Part shown: positions 42,784-50,856 of the stretch, one piece after another | Position numbering within the stretch: position 1 is the stretch's first letter | Layout of the letters: the number at the start of each line of letters is the position of its first letter | DNA from: Anaerorhabdus furcosa | GTDB taxonomy: Bacteria; Bacillota_I; Bacilli_A; Erysipelotrichales; Erysipelotrichaceae | Reading direction: 5' to 3' | DNA: 64,000 nt | Assembly (NCBI RefSeq): GCF_900167375.1 | Contig: NZ_FUWY01000002.1 | Location: 418,467 to 482,466, forward strand | Made by a program: the position numbers and the translations under genes | The notes under the pieces: generated by a model | Seen by the model: only the letters and a program-made list of their open reading frames with translations | What the model was told of the DNA's origin: nothing | Databases searched by the model: none

Positions 42784-43092
42784 ATGGAAACTAATGAAAT
42801 TTACATTGAATTTGAAACAAAGTCTTTAACTCGTATTTCTGGTAATCCTTTGGGTAGAGAAATATATGATAGACAAATTAAGGGAAAATTTGATATAAAT
42901 AAGTTAAACATTGTGATATTTCCAGATTATATAGAGGGGGTTTCTATATCTTTTGTTCAAGGACTTTTGAGTGGAATTCTTGAGAATATAAATCTTGATG
43001 AACTTAATAGTAAATTTAAGTTTGTTTGTAAGAATACAAGGGTGCAGAACAAAATTATGGATTCAATCTTTGCGACATATGTAAGGAAATGA
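42784..43092 (+). CDS. STAS-like (DUF4325-type) protein
   Basis: Start at ATG 42784, behind AAGGAGAG. The 102-residue protein has a strand-helix pattern IVIFPDYIEGVSISFVQGLLSGIL that resembles STAS-like DUF4325, small domains often encoded beside HATPase proteins. It could act as the partner or antagonist of the upstream ATPase. The next gene starts at the overlapping ATGA. Confidence 0.65.
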   Translation: METNEIYIEFETKSLTRISGNPLGREIYDRQIKGKFDINKLNIVIFPDYIEGVSISFVQGLLSGILENINLDELNSKFKFVCKNTRVQNKIMDSIFATYVRK

Positions 43093-43529
43093 AATGTATG
43101 AACGAAGCAAAGATTGCTATTTACTTGTCAATTTTAGCACTTATTGTCAGTATTATTGATATTATGTTAAGAGTTTATTATGAAAAAAAATGGAAGAATA
43201 GAGAAGTGCTAGATAAACTTTTATTTGAATTGACAATTGAGAAACTTCCAAATCTACAGTATAACTTGATGACTTTAAAAACTGAAGACAGTATAAACGA
43301 TTATTTACTAGTTTTAGATACTATTTTGAGCAAACTATCAGTTGTTAGACTTTTTGACCTAGTTACATACTCTGATTTATTTGATACGATTTCTAAAATT
43401 GAAGAAAATCTAGAATCTTTCCAAAATTCACCTAACGATATCGAAAAGACAATTTTTATAGAATGCTTTAGCAAGAACTCAAAAAAATTAATTTTAGATA
43501 TCATTAATTTGAAAATGAATATTTATTAA
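43089..43529 (+). CDS. membrane-anchored helical protein of the ATPase/STAS unit
   Basis: The 146-residue protein has one N-terminal membrane segment (about 7-29, IAIYLSILALIVSIIDIMLRVYY) and a cytoplasmic helical domain. ATGA overlap with the previous gene argues for one operon and coupled synthesis. It may be the effector or membrane anchor of the unit. No family recognised. Confidence 0.62.
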   Translation: MKCMNEAKIAIYLSILALIVSIIDIMLRVYYEKKWKNREVLDKLLFELTIEKLPNLQYNLMTLKTEDSINDYLLVLDTILSKLSVVRLFDLVTYSDLFDTISKIEENLESFQNSPNDIEKTIFIECFSKNSKKLILDIINLKMNIY

Positions 43530-43594
43530 TGGTAACTATTATTATATTTATTTTCTTTCTTGAATAAAGCTGAATTATTTCCGAATCATGATTT

Positions 43595-43690
43595 CAGTTG
43601 CGGTTGGAACACTCATTTAGAAATATAGCATTCAACTTCGGTTGGATGCTTTTTCTTTATATTTGATTGTTAATATGACTGAGAACTGAA
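43595..43690 (+). repeat. 95-bp direct repeat, left copy (tRNA-Phe-end-like plus terminator)
   Basis: Nearly the same sequence recurs at 44639-44735. Its 5' part (about 43600-43628) matches the sequence across attR (about 38552-38579) at 21 of 28 positions. A terminator follows inside the repeat. Confidence 0.7.
43628..43655 (+). terminator. terminator with TTCG tetraloop, left repeat
   Basis: GCATTCAAC (43628-43636), loop TTCG, GTTGGATGC (43641-43649), then TTTTT. It ends the ATPase/STAS operon. Confidence 0.9.
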
Positions 43691-43885
43691 TTAATCATGT
43701 ATTTAAAGCATGACTGGAAAAATGTAAAAACTAGTCATATCTTAAATATTTGAGTGAAACATCAATGAGTCTCACTACACTAAATGAAAATATTATGAAT
43801 CCCGTAGATAAATTTGATTCTAACAAAGTTAATTTTAATGAATTCTCTAGCAAAATCATAAAATATTACTATAAGTTTCTAAGGA

Positions 43886-43914
43886 TTGGCGTACATATAA
43901 ACGTACGTTATAAT
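43886..43914 (+). promoter_or_regulatory. yefM-yoeB promoter and operator
   Basis: TTGGCG (43886-43891) and TATAAT (43909-43914) are 17 bp apart. Two GTAC cores (43891-43894 and 43903-43906, in CGTAC...GTACG) have centres 12 bp apart, as I recall for the paired TGTACA sites of the E. coli yefM operator. Confidence 0.6.
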
Positions 43915-43937
43915 TTATATAAGAAAGAGGTGTTTTT

Positions 43938-44189
43938 ATGGCTACTGTAAATGCAACGAATTTAAGGAAAAATTTATATGAAACACTTGATACTACAATT
44001 AAGTATAATGAAACAATAACTGTTAATACAAAAAATGGTAATGCAATTATTATAAGTGAAGATGAATATAATAGTTTAGTGGAAACTGTATATTTAACTT
44101 CTTTACCAAATTACGTAAAAGAAATAAAGAAAGCTGATAAAGAACCAATCAATAAGTGCAAGAAGTATATTAAAGGAGAAGAGTGGTAA
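43938..44189 (+). CDS. yefM: type II antitoxin, YefM/Phd family
   Basis: The 83-residue protein starts MATVNATNLRKNLYETLDTTIKYNETITVNTKNG, with ISEDEYNSLVETVYLTSLP after it, the standard YefM fold. The C-terminal tail that wraps the toxin ends GEEW. It overlaps the toxin gene by 7 bp. It should neutralise YoeB and bind the operator at 43890-43907. Confidence 0.93.
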   Translation: MATVNATNLRKNLYETLDTTIKYNETITVNTKNGNAIIISEDEYNSLVETVYLTSLPNYVKEIKKADKEPINKCKKYIKGEEW

Positions 44190-44449
44190 TGTATGAACTC
44201 TATTTTACCAGACGAGCTGAGAAAGATAAGAAACTTTTAAAAGATGCAAGTTTGGACAAGAAGACAAGGGCTTTACTTGATTTAATAGCAATCAATCCAT
44301 ATGAAAATCCTCCTAGGTATGAAAAGTTGGCGGGTGATCTTAAGGGCTACTATTCAAGAAGAATAAACGCACAACATAGATTAGATTATAAAGTCGATGA
44401 TGAGCAAAGAGTTATTAAAATATTATCAATGTGGAGCCATTATGAGTGA
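44183..44449 (+). CDS. yoeB: type II toxin, YoeB/Txe family mRNA interferase
   Basis: The 88-residue RelE-fold toxin has YELYFTRRAEKDKKLL, PYENPPRYEKLAGDLKGYYSRRINAQHRLDYKV and ends LSMWSHYE. Catalytic Glu, Arg, His and the C-terminal His-Tyr region are in place, so it appears active. It cleaves mRNA on the ribosome when antitoxin is lost. The start at 44183 is TGG-adjacent (GGTAATG), and an ATG a few codons later is also possible. Confidence 0.93.
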   Translation: MVMYELYFTRRAEKDKKLLKDASLDKKTRALLDLIAINPYENPPRYEKLAGDLKGYYSRRINAQHRLDYKVDDEQRVIKILSMWSHYE

Positions 44450-44638
44450 AGTAATTCTCAAGAGTGATTCATGGTAAACTTTGAGTATGAAATAAATTAA
44501 ATAATTGAAAATTCTAGTAACATTGGATGGAGATTTTCACATGGAATATTTGAGATGCAATTTAATATTTCTTGGAAACATGAAGATGAATGAGTACATT
44601 AAGTTTTTTCATAAGGAATTTTTCTTACTTTGATAGTG

Positions 44639-44735
44639 CAGTTGCGACTGGAATACTCATTTGGAAATGTAGCATTCAACTTCGGTTGGATGCTTTTTCT
44701 CTATAATTGATTATTAATATGACTGAAAAACTGAA
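44639..44735 (+). repeat. 95-bp direct repeat, right copy
   Basis: Matches 43595-43690 closely. CATTTGGAAATGTAG (44658-44672) is identical to the sequence crossing the attR end (38565-38579), where the final CA of the tRNA CCA is included. Confidence 0.7.
44672..44699 (+). terminator. terminator with TTCG tetraloop, right repeat
   Basis: GCATTCAAC (44672-44680), TTCG, GTTGGATGC (44685-44693), TTTTT. It follows yefM-yoeB. Confidence 0.9.
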
Positions 44736-44900
44736 AAAATCAGTCATGTAAACAATACGTGACTGAGAAATATTGATTTACACAAAGTACATTATTAATA
44801 TATTGTGATTTCTAACGGCTTTAATGATGTAAATTGATAAGTGATATTTTGAAAATAATAAAAGTGTTATATGTAATGTTAAAATGATTACTTAAATTAA

Positions 44901-45308
44901 TTATTTATGAAATATTGAAAAGAATTTTTGGAAAAATGATTTAGAATCTTTTTTCTTTATAATTGTGGTTTGTACAGGTTTGATTGGAGTTTTTACTTTG
45001 CGTTTAGTCTTATAATACAATGCTAGTGGATCTTGGTGGTTAAGGATTCTTTTGTGGAACCTAATAATCCATTGTATATCAGCTTCAGTACATAAATCTT
45101 CTTCATATACATTATCTTCATGAGCGAGTTGATTGCGAACCCAACGATAGTGTTTAAGAGCTTTATAATCATCAGACCAGTTTTGAATAAAGTATGCTGC
45201 AGAACTTTTATCTTCCATTATTGAGATATAGGTACTGATACCTCGATCTGTGTTTAATAAATCTTTGCAAAGATTATCAAGTTTTTTGTAAACGGTTAAA
45301 AATTCCAT
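44901..45308 (-). CDS. HEPN-like small protein with R-X4-H motif
   Basis: The 135-residue protein contains KHYRWVRNQLAHEDN (Arg58, His63: R-X4-H), within a helical N-terminal domain (1-95). A Lys-rich, probably disordered linker and a terminal amphipathic helix (SFFQKFFSIF) follow. Small single-gene proteins of this kind occur in gut Bacillota. Leftward gene with GAAAGG ribosome binding site. RNase activity is inferred from the motif only. Confidence 0.6.
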   Translation of the reverse strand: MEFLTVYKKLDNLCKDLLNTDRGISTYISIMEDKSSAAYFIQNWSDDYKALKHYRWVRNQLAHEDNVYEEDLCTEADIQWIIRFHKRILNHQDPLALYYKTKRKVKTPIKPVQTTIIKKKDSKSFFQKFFSIFHK

Positions 45309-45495
45309 GGTTTAACTTTCCTTTCGAACATTGTAAAGATAATTATCTCAATTTCATTATATAGAAAATTGTTAATTTTGACACTATTTTAGAATAGTTA
45401 GATAGTCAATAATGGTGATTGCAAAAAGTAAATTACTATTATAGATCATACCTCAAGTATATAATAATTATAAATGATGTAGAGGAGGGAATATT

Positions 45496-46320
45496 TTGGA
45501 TCTATTCATAGTTAATCATATTTGGTATTTTTTTATTTATGCATTTTTAGGCTGGTGTGCCGAAGTTATGTTTCATACGATAATTACTGGAAAATGGGTC
45601 AATCGTGGCTTTTTAAATGGACCACTATGTCCTATTTACGGATTTGGTATGATGCTTATTCTTCTTGCTTTAGATCCTCTAAAAAATAATATTGTTCTAT
45701 TGTTTGTAGGAGCTGTTTTGTTAACTAGTGGATTGGAATTTTTAACGGGTTGGGTACTTAAAAATCTTTTTCACTTAACTTGGTGGGATTATTCAAAACG
45801 ACCTTTCAATTTAGGAGGATATATTTGTCTTGAATTTAGTTTAATGTGGGGTGTTGGAGGAGTAATTATTGTTAAACTGATCCAACCACTTGTTCAACAA
45901 TTTGTGCAAAGTATACCTTATGTGGTATCACTTATCTTTCTTGCAATATTCATAATCATTCTATTGTTAGATTTCATGGCTACAGTAGCTACTTTAATTG
46001 GATTAGAGAAAGATGTACGCGAACTTGAAAAAGTAGGCTTAGGAATACGCAATTTGAGTGATTCATTAAGCCATGAACTAAGTGATGTTGCTAGAATTAC
46101 AGATAGCAAAGTCGAAAGTACACGACAAGAACTACAAGATAAATTAGAATCATTAGAGAAACAAAGTGTATTATTGAAAAAACATTTGTTTGAAAAACGT
46201 TTCTTGGGAAGTCATCGTTTGTTTAATTCATTACCAAAACTATATTTTACTAAGCATCATGAGATTATAATGCAATTAAAAGAAGAATTTAATAAAATTC
46301 TGCATGATAGTAATAAATAA
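45496..46320 (+). CDS. putative ABC transporter permease, CmpB family (PF06541-type)
   Basis: Six predicted membrane segments span residues 1-165, with FFIYAFLGWCAEVMFHT and NRGFLNGPLCPIYGFG, the hallmark of the 'putative ABC-transporter type IV' family. A coiled-coil C-terminal tail (about 190-240) is unusual but seen in Bacillota members. Actual transport function is not established for the family. Confidence 0.82.
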   Translation: MDLFIVNHIWYFFIYAFLGWCAEVMFHTIITGKWVNRGFLNGPLCPIYGFGMMLILLALDPLKNNIVLLFVGAVLLTSGLEFLTGWVLKNLFHLTWWDYSKRPFNLGGYICLEFSLMWGVGGVIIVKLIQPLVQQFVQSIPYVVSLIFLAIFIIILLLDFMATVATLIGLEKDVRELEKVGLGIRNLSDSLSHELSDVARITDSKVESTRQELQDKLESLEKQSVLLKKHLFEKRFLGSHRLFNSLPKLYFTKHHEIIMQLKEEFNKILHDSNK

Positions 46321-46379
46321 TGAAGTTAATGTATTATAATGATTAAGTGATTTAGTAACATATTGAAAGGACTGTAAAT

Positions 46380-47411
46380 ATGGGATATAAAAATATACAT
46401 AAGATTATGGAAGCAAAGGATGTAATTGAGAGCTTGCCATTACCAGAGTCATTAAAGAGAATTAAAGAAAAACGTGATGAAGATATAAAAAATGTTTTTA
46501 ATGGAACAAGTGATAAGTTTTTAGTGATTATTGGGCCTTGTTCAGCAGATAATGAAGATGCAGTTTGTGAATATGTTTCAAGACTTGGAAAGATACAAGA
46601 AAAAGTTAAAGATAAACTGATTATTATTCCACGTATTTATACAAATAAACCAAGAACCACAGGAGAAGGATACAAGGGAATGTTACATCAACCTGATCCA
46701 GATAAAGAACCAAATATCTCTGATGGAATACTTGCGATTAGAAAAATGCATATACGAGCTATAGAAGTTTCAGGACTTACTGCAGCCGATGAGATGTTGT
46801 ACCCTGATAATCTTGCATATATGGAAGATTTATTGAGTTATCATGCTGTGGGTGCAAGAAGTGTTGAAAATCAACAACATCGTTTAACATCAAGTTGCCT
46901 TGATTTACCAGTTGGAATGAAAAATCCAACAAGTGGTGATTTATCAGTTATGTTTAATGCGATAAAAGCAGCACAATCTGGTCATAATTTTATTTATCGC
47001 TCAAATGAAGTAGAAACTACAGGTAACCCATATGCACATGCAATACTAAGGGGTTATGTAAACCGACATGGAGAAAACATGCCTAACTATCATTATGAAG
47101 ATTTAGAGGATGTATTGGACTTCTATGAAAGACGTGGTTTACAAAACCCTGCGCTTATTGTTGATACTAATCATTCAAACTCAAGAAAACGTTATTATGA
47201 ACAGACACGTATCGCAAAAGAAATACTGTACAGTAGAAAATATAATGCAAAGTTAAAAAAACTTATTAAAGGCTTACTTATTGAAAGTTATTTATTAGAA
47301 GGAAGTCAAGAAATATCTGACCATATGGAGTATGGTAAATCTATTACAGATCCTTGCTTAGGTTGGGAAGAGACAGAAGAATTGATTTACTATATTGCCG
47401 AAAATGTGTAA
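46380..47411 (+). CDS. aroF: 3-deoxy-7-phosphoheptulonate synthase (DAHP synthase, class I)
   Basis: The 343-residue TIM-barrel enzyme has VIIGPCSADN, IPRIYTNKPRTTGEGYKG, GARSVENQQHR, GMKNPTSGD and VDTNHSNSRK, all substrate- or metal-binding signatures of AroF/G/H. It condenses PEP and erythrose-4-phosphate, the first step of the shikimate pathway. No other aro gene is nearby, so it is a stand-alone copy. Terminator follows. Confidence 0.95.
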   Translation: MGYKNIHKIMEAKDVIESLPLPESLKRIKEKRDEDIKNVFNGTSDKFLVIIGPCSADNEDAVCEYVSRLGKIQEKVKDKLIIIPRIYTNKPRTTGEGYKGMLHQPDPDKEPNISDGILAIRKMHIRAIEVSGLTAADEMLYPDNLAYMEDLLSYHAVGARSVENQQHRLTSSCLDLPVGMKNPTSGDLSVMFNAIKAAQSGHNFIYRSNEVETTGNPYAHAILRGYVNRHGENMPNYHYEDLEDVLDFYERRGLQNPALIVDTNHSNSRKRYYEQTRIAKEILYSRKYNAKLKKLIKGLLIESYLLEGSQEISDHMEYGKSITDPCLGWEETEELIYYIAENV

Positions 47412-47442
47412 TCAAACAAAATATAAATATCGTTTTAATTGA

Positions 47443-47465
47443 AGAACTCGTAAGAGTTCTTTTCT
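47443..47465 (+). terminator. terminator after DAHP synthase
   Basis: AGAACTC (47443-47449) pairs with GAGTTCT (47454-47460), then Ts. Confidence 0.85.
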
Positions 47466-47745
47466 AATTAATATTTTAATAATTTCAAACTATATATATG
47501 ATTCATTTGATAAAACTAAATTAACTTTTAATAGAAGGTTAGAAATACAATTTCTAGACAATACATAAGTGTAATTATTTTCACTTGCAATTAAGTATTA
47601 TTTAGATTTTACTAAACATGATTATATATATGTTTAATGATTGTAAATTGAACATCTTCTATCAATTTTATATGATAAAATATGAATAATAAAGGATAAT
47701 ATATGATTATCAATTAAAATTATTAGAAGATGGAGAGTTATTACT
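47466..47745. other. AT-rich leader of thsA
   Basis: No gene. Contains the left copy of the 25-bp inverted repeat (47688-47712) and short hairpin-like segments (AAGTG...CACTT near 47568-47586). Confidence 0.5.
47688..47712 (+). repeat. 25-bp inverted repeat, thsA-side copy with palindrome
   Basis: Reads AATAAAG then GATAAT-ATATG-ATTATC (palindrome 47695-47711). The exact reverse complement occurs at 49887-49911 upstream of thsB, so both genes share this sequence in their 5' regions. Confidence 0.85.
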
Positions 47746-49119
47746 ATGGCTATTGAGAAAAAGAAGTTTATTGATGTATTCGTGCGTCAAGCTCTTGAAA
47801 ATCGGATTTCACTCTTTTTAGGTTCAGGAGCTTCCGCGGATGCTGGATATCCTACATGGAAATATTTATTTGAGCCAATGGCAAGAGAATTAGGAATAAA
47901 AATAGAAAAAAACACTGATTACTATAAGCTAGCTCAATATTATGCAAATCAATTTGGCAAAGCTGAACTTAAGTCAAGGATACAAAATGCTATCAATTCT
48001 AATAATTTTAAAAGTGAATTACTAAATGAATTGCTTGATATTGATTTTTCAAATATTTGGACTACTAACTTTGATAATGTAATAGAAGATAACTATAAGG
48101 CAAGAAATATATTGATTAATAAAGTTTTTACTGATGCTGATCTTTCAAATATTGATTTAAATAGACTAGTGAATGTTTTCAAAATGAATGGAGATATAAG
48201 TAATCCAGAGGGTCTCATAACTACACAAGGAGAATTTGAAAAGTATCATGAGAAGCGTAGACTCATGTTAATGTTTCTTAAACGTGAATTGATATCAAAT
48301 ACATTTCTTTTTGTAGGTTATAGTTTTACAGATCATCTAGTATTAGATTGTTTGAGTGAATTAGCAAATTATTTAAATGACACTTCTACTCATCATTATG
48401 CAATAATGAAGGATGATAAAGGTAACGCTCAATTTAAATGTTTTATTAATGATTTAGAGATTCGATATCACGTTCATGTTCTTCTAGTTAAGGAATACTC
48501 CGAAATTCCAAAGGTGTTAAGTCAAATCAATGATAAAATTAAAAGTAAAAAAGTATTTATTTCAGGCGCATTCAACTCTGTTGATGTTAATCTTTACAAA
48601 TATTCTCATGAATTAGCTCAAAAACTTACTAATTCGTTATTTCAAAAAGATTATCGTATAGTTAATGGGATTGGTCGAAGTTTTGGAACACATATAATCG
48701 GATATGCAAATGAATATTTAGCAAAACATGGTGTGAAAAATATTCAAAATCATTTGATTATCAAACCCTTTGTTGGAAATAAAGAAACTTCAGATAAAGA
48801 AAAAAATCACTCTAGAGCAGAAGTTATTGGTAAATGTGGTGTTGCGATTTTCGTGTTTGGAGATAAAATGAATAGCGAATCAATTAATGTAAGTGGAGTA
48901 ATGCAAGAATTCGAGATTGCCCGTAAGCTACACAAAGTCATAATTCCTATTGCGTACCCTAATATGATTTCTAATGATATATGGGAATTAATAAAAGATA
49001 ATATAACTGAGTTCCCATATCTAGAAGGGAAGTTAGATTATCTAACTTCAAAATGTCAAATTGATAAAGTTATTAAAACAATAGTTCAAATTTTAGATTC
49101 AGTACAAAAAAGTCTATAA
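47746..49119 (+). CDS. thsA: Thoeris ThsA: SIR2-SLOG NADase
   Basis: The 457-residue protein has an N-terminal SIR2-like domain (1-270: LFLGSGASADAGYPTW, IWTTNFDNVIE with Asn108, FLFVGYSFTDHLV) and a C-terminal SLOG domain (about 280-450: KKVFISGAFNSVD, IVNGIGRSFGTHIIGYA, RAEVIGKCGVAIFVFGD). This is the ThsA architecture; ThsA degrades NAD+ when its SLOG domain binds a cyclic ADP-ribose isomer made by ThsB. The position expected to hold the second catalytic residue is Asn148 (KMNGD) instead of His. It converges with thsB, 3' ends overlapping by 34 bp. Confidence 0.9.
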   Translation: MAIEKKKFIDVFVRQALENRISLFLGSGASADAGYPTWKYLFEPMARELGIKIEKNTDYYKLAQYYANQFGKAELKSRIQNAINSNNFKSELLNELLDIDFSNIWTTNFDNVIEDNYKARNILINKVFTDADLSNIDLNRLVNVFKMNGDISNPEGLITTQGEFEKYHEKRRLMLMFLKRELISNTFLFVGYSFTDHLVLDCLSELANYLNDTSTHHYAIMKDDKGNAQFKCFINDLEIRYHVHVLLVKEYSEIPKVLSQINDKIKSKKVFISGAFNSVDVNLYKYSHELAQKLTNSLFQKDYRIVNGIGRSFGTHIIGYANEYLAKHGVKNIQNHLIIKPFVGNKETSDKEKNHSRAEVIGKCGVAIFVFGDKMNSESINVSGVMQEFEIARKLHKVIIPIAYPNMISNDIWELIKDNITEFPYLEGKLDYLTSKCQIDKVIKTIVQILDSVQKSL

Positions 49120-49883
49120 TATTCTATTAAAATACATATAGAATTTTCTAGTAACCATATTTCTCTATAATCTATTGGAAGATTAAGTTTTGTTTCAGAG
49201 AATAATCTTTGAAATATACTGGATATCAACGAGATTGTAGAATTATTTTCGGATAATTCTACACACAAAGAAAGATAAATCACATATAGTATTGTTATTC
49301 TGCTGTTTAAATTATCTGCATCGATTTCAGTATATGTTTTTAATAACTCAAACGTTAAACTTGGAATTAAGTCTTTGTATGAAAATAATATAGAGTCAAT
49401 ACTTTTAGCATTAATTTTTTCTTTTATATCAGTTGTTATTTTACAGGCAATGTGATTACATACTTCATGTGTACCTGATTTTTTATTTACTTCCTTAAAT
49501 ATTAGACTTTTCAACCATTTGAATTGATCAGGAATATTATCAGGATTTAATTCATATAGGATAGGGAAAATTACTATTTCACTTTTTTTATATCTTTTTT
49601 CTAGAATAGTTATTTCTTCAACTGCACAATTTGAGAACATTGTAAATTTGCTTAAAATTATAATAGCATATTTACACTTTTCTACACCTTCTTTTATATT
49701 TTTTTCTTCTCTATTGTCACCCATCACCATTTCATATCGATCATACCATGTATCTATTCCATAATTTTTGAGATGATAAACGATAGGTTGTGCTATTAAA
49801 TACCGATCTTTTGCAGCAAAACAAATGAATACTTTATTAATATTGCTTGTAATAAAAATCCCTCCTACACTAACATACTCCAT
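49086..49883 (-). CDS. thsB: Thoeris ThsB: TIR-domain protein with C-terminal extension
   Basis: Residues about 15-150 form a TIR domain: NKVFICFAAKDRYLIAQPIVYHL, YGIDTWYDRYEM, CKYAIIILSKFTMFSNCAVEEI (with the catalytic-Glu region) and VIFPILYEL. The remaining 110 residues are helical and longer than in typical ThsB. TIR enzymes of this system make the signal that activates ThsA. The ATG at 49883 lacks a well-placed ribosome binding site; a strong GGAGGG lies inside the frame, followed by ATT codons only. Confidence 0.85.
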   Translation of the reverse strand: MEYVSVGGIFITSNINKVFICFAAKDRYLIAQPIVYHLKNYGIDTWYDRYEMVMGDNREEKNIKEGVEKCKYAIIILSKFTMFSNCAVEEITILEKRYKKSEIVIFPILYELNPDNIPDQFKWLKSLIFKEVNKKSGTHEVCNHIACKITTDIKEKINAKSIDSILFSYKDLIPSLTFELLKTYTEIDADNLNSRITILYVIYLSLCVELSENNSTISLISSIFQRLFSETKLNLPIDYREIWLLENSICILIEYYRLFCTESKI

Positions 49884-49886
49884 TGA

Positions 49887-49911
49887 TGATAATCATATAT
49901 TATCCTTTATT
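49887..49911 (-). repeat. 25-bp inverted repeat, thsB-side copy with palindrome
   Basis: Exact reverse complement of 47688-47712. It ends 4 bp before the annotated thsB start codon. Confidence 0.85.
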
Positions 49912-49938
49912 GATTATAAGGAGATTTTTATACTTTAA

Positions 49939-50856
49939 TTATATTGAAATTCGATTTCTAGGATGCTTATAAGTCAAGATTTCTCTTTGTTTACTACTTG
50001 TTACATGAGTATAGATTTGGGTTGTGATAATTGAACTATGTCCAAGAATTTGTTGGATATAGCGAATATCGACATCTTCTTCTAATAGTAAGGTTGCAAA
50101 TGTATGTCGAAACATATGAGGAGTAATGTGTTCTGTAATTCCAGTAAGTATTACATATTTATTAATCATAAATCTAATGGATTGTTCAGAAAGTTTATTT
50201 CCTAGTTTATTTATAAAAAAATAATCATTTTCATGATTAAAATATTTATAGAATTCTCTATACTTGCTTAATGCAGTAATTACTTTGCTATTTGTTAGTT
50301 GTATAATACGTTCCTTTGATCCTTTTCCATACACTTTAACGATTCCTTGAACCAAATCAATATCATTTTTTTTAATAGAGCATAACTCAGATACTCTTAA
50401 TCCTGTAGCAAATAATAATTCTAAGACTGCAATATCACGATGAATGCAAATAGTTTCATATTCTGATAATGATGAGTTATCTAGCGAGCTATACGCAGTT
50501 TTAAAAAGCCTATTAAGTGTTTGAATCGAAATTGTTTTTGGTAAAATAAATGGGATTTGTGATTTTAGTCTTAATTTTGAGAAAGGATTATCAATATATA
50601 TTTCCTCGTATTCCAGAAAATTGAAAAAACATTTTACTGTTGCAATTTTTCGTTTTGAACTTTTTGCCTTATACTTTCCATGTAAAAAATAAATGTAATT
50701 TGAAATAGTAGCCTTTGATATTTGAAAATTACTATCTTGTATAAAAATTCTAAATTGTTTCAAATCAATTTTGTAAGCTTTTAAGGTTTTAAAATTTAAA
50801 TTTTTTTGATACTTGCAGTATTTTAAAAATAATTCTATGTTTTTGTCTAAGTCCAT
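49939..50856 (-). CDS. XerC/D-like tyrosine recombinase
   Basis: The 305-residue protein has an N-terminal SAM-like domain (NIELFLKYCKYQKNLNFKTL) and a catalytic domain with FATGLRVSELCSI (Arg), PHMFRHTFATLLL (His-x-x-Arg), ILGHSSIITTQIYTHV (His, Tyr). All catalytic residues appear intact. Start at ATG 50856, after AAGGAG. It lies directly beside the Thoeris pair, reading in the same direction as thsB, and may mobilise the cassette or act as a phase-variation/resolution enzyme. Confidence 0.9.
   Translation of the reverse strand: MDLDKNIELFLKYCKYQKNLNFKTLKAYKIDLKQFRIFIQDSNFQISKATISNYIYFLHGKYKAKSSKRKIATVKCFFNFLEYEEIYIDNPFSKLRLKSQIPFILPKTISIQTLNRLFKTAYSSLDNSSLSEYETICIHRDIAVLELLFATGLRVSELCSIKKNDIDLVQGIVKVYGKGSKERIIQLTNSKVITALSKYREFYKYFNHENDYFFINKLGNKLSEQSIRFMINKYVILTGITEHITPHMFRHTFATLLLEEDVDIRYIQQILGHSSIITTQIYTHVTSSKQREILTYKHPRNRISI

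Larger units (their letters stand above)
44450..44900. other. intergenic region holding the right 95-bp repeat
   Basis: No gene is seen. It contains the right repeat copy with its terminator and, further right, AT-rich sequence with several GTGACTG/CAGTCATG-like inverted segments (about 44740-44765). Confidence 0.5.

Noticed and set aside
43750..43950. 66-aa open frame upstream of yefM
   Set aside because: It begins with a weak TTG, has no ribosome binding site and overlaps the yefM promoter, operator and ribosome binding site.
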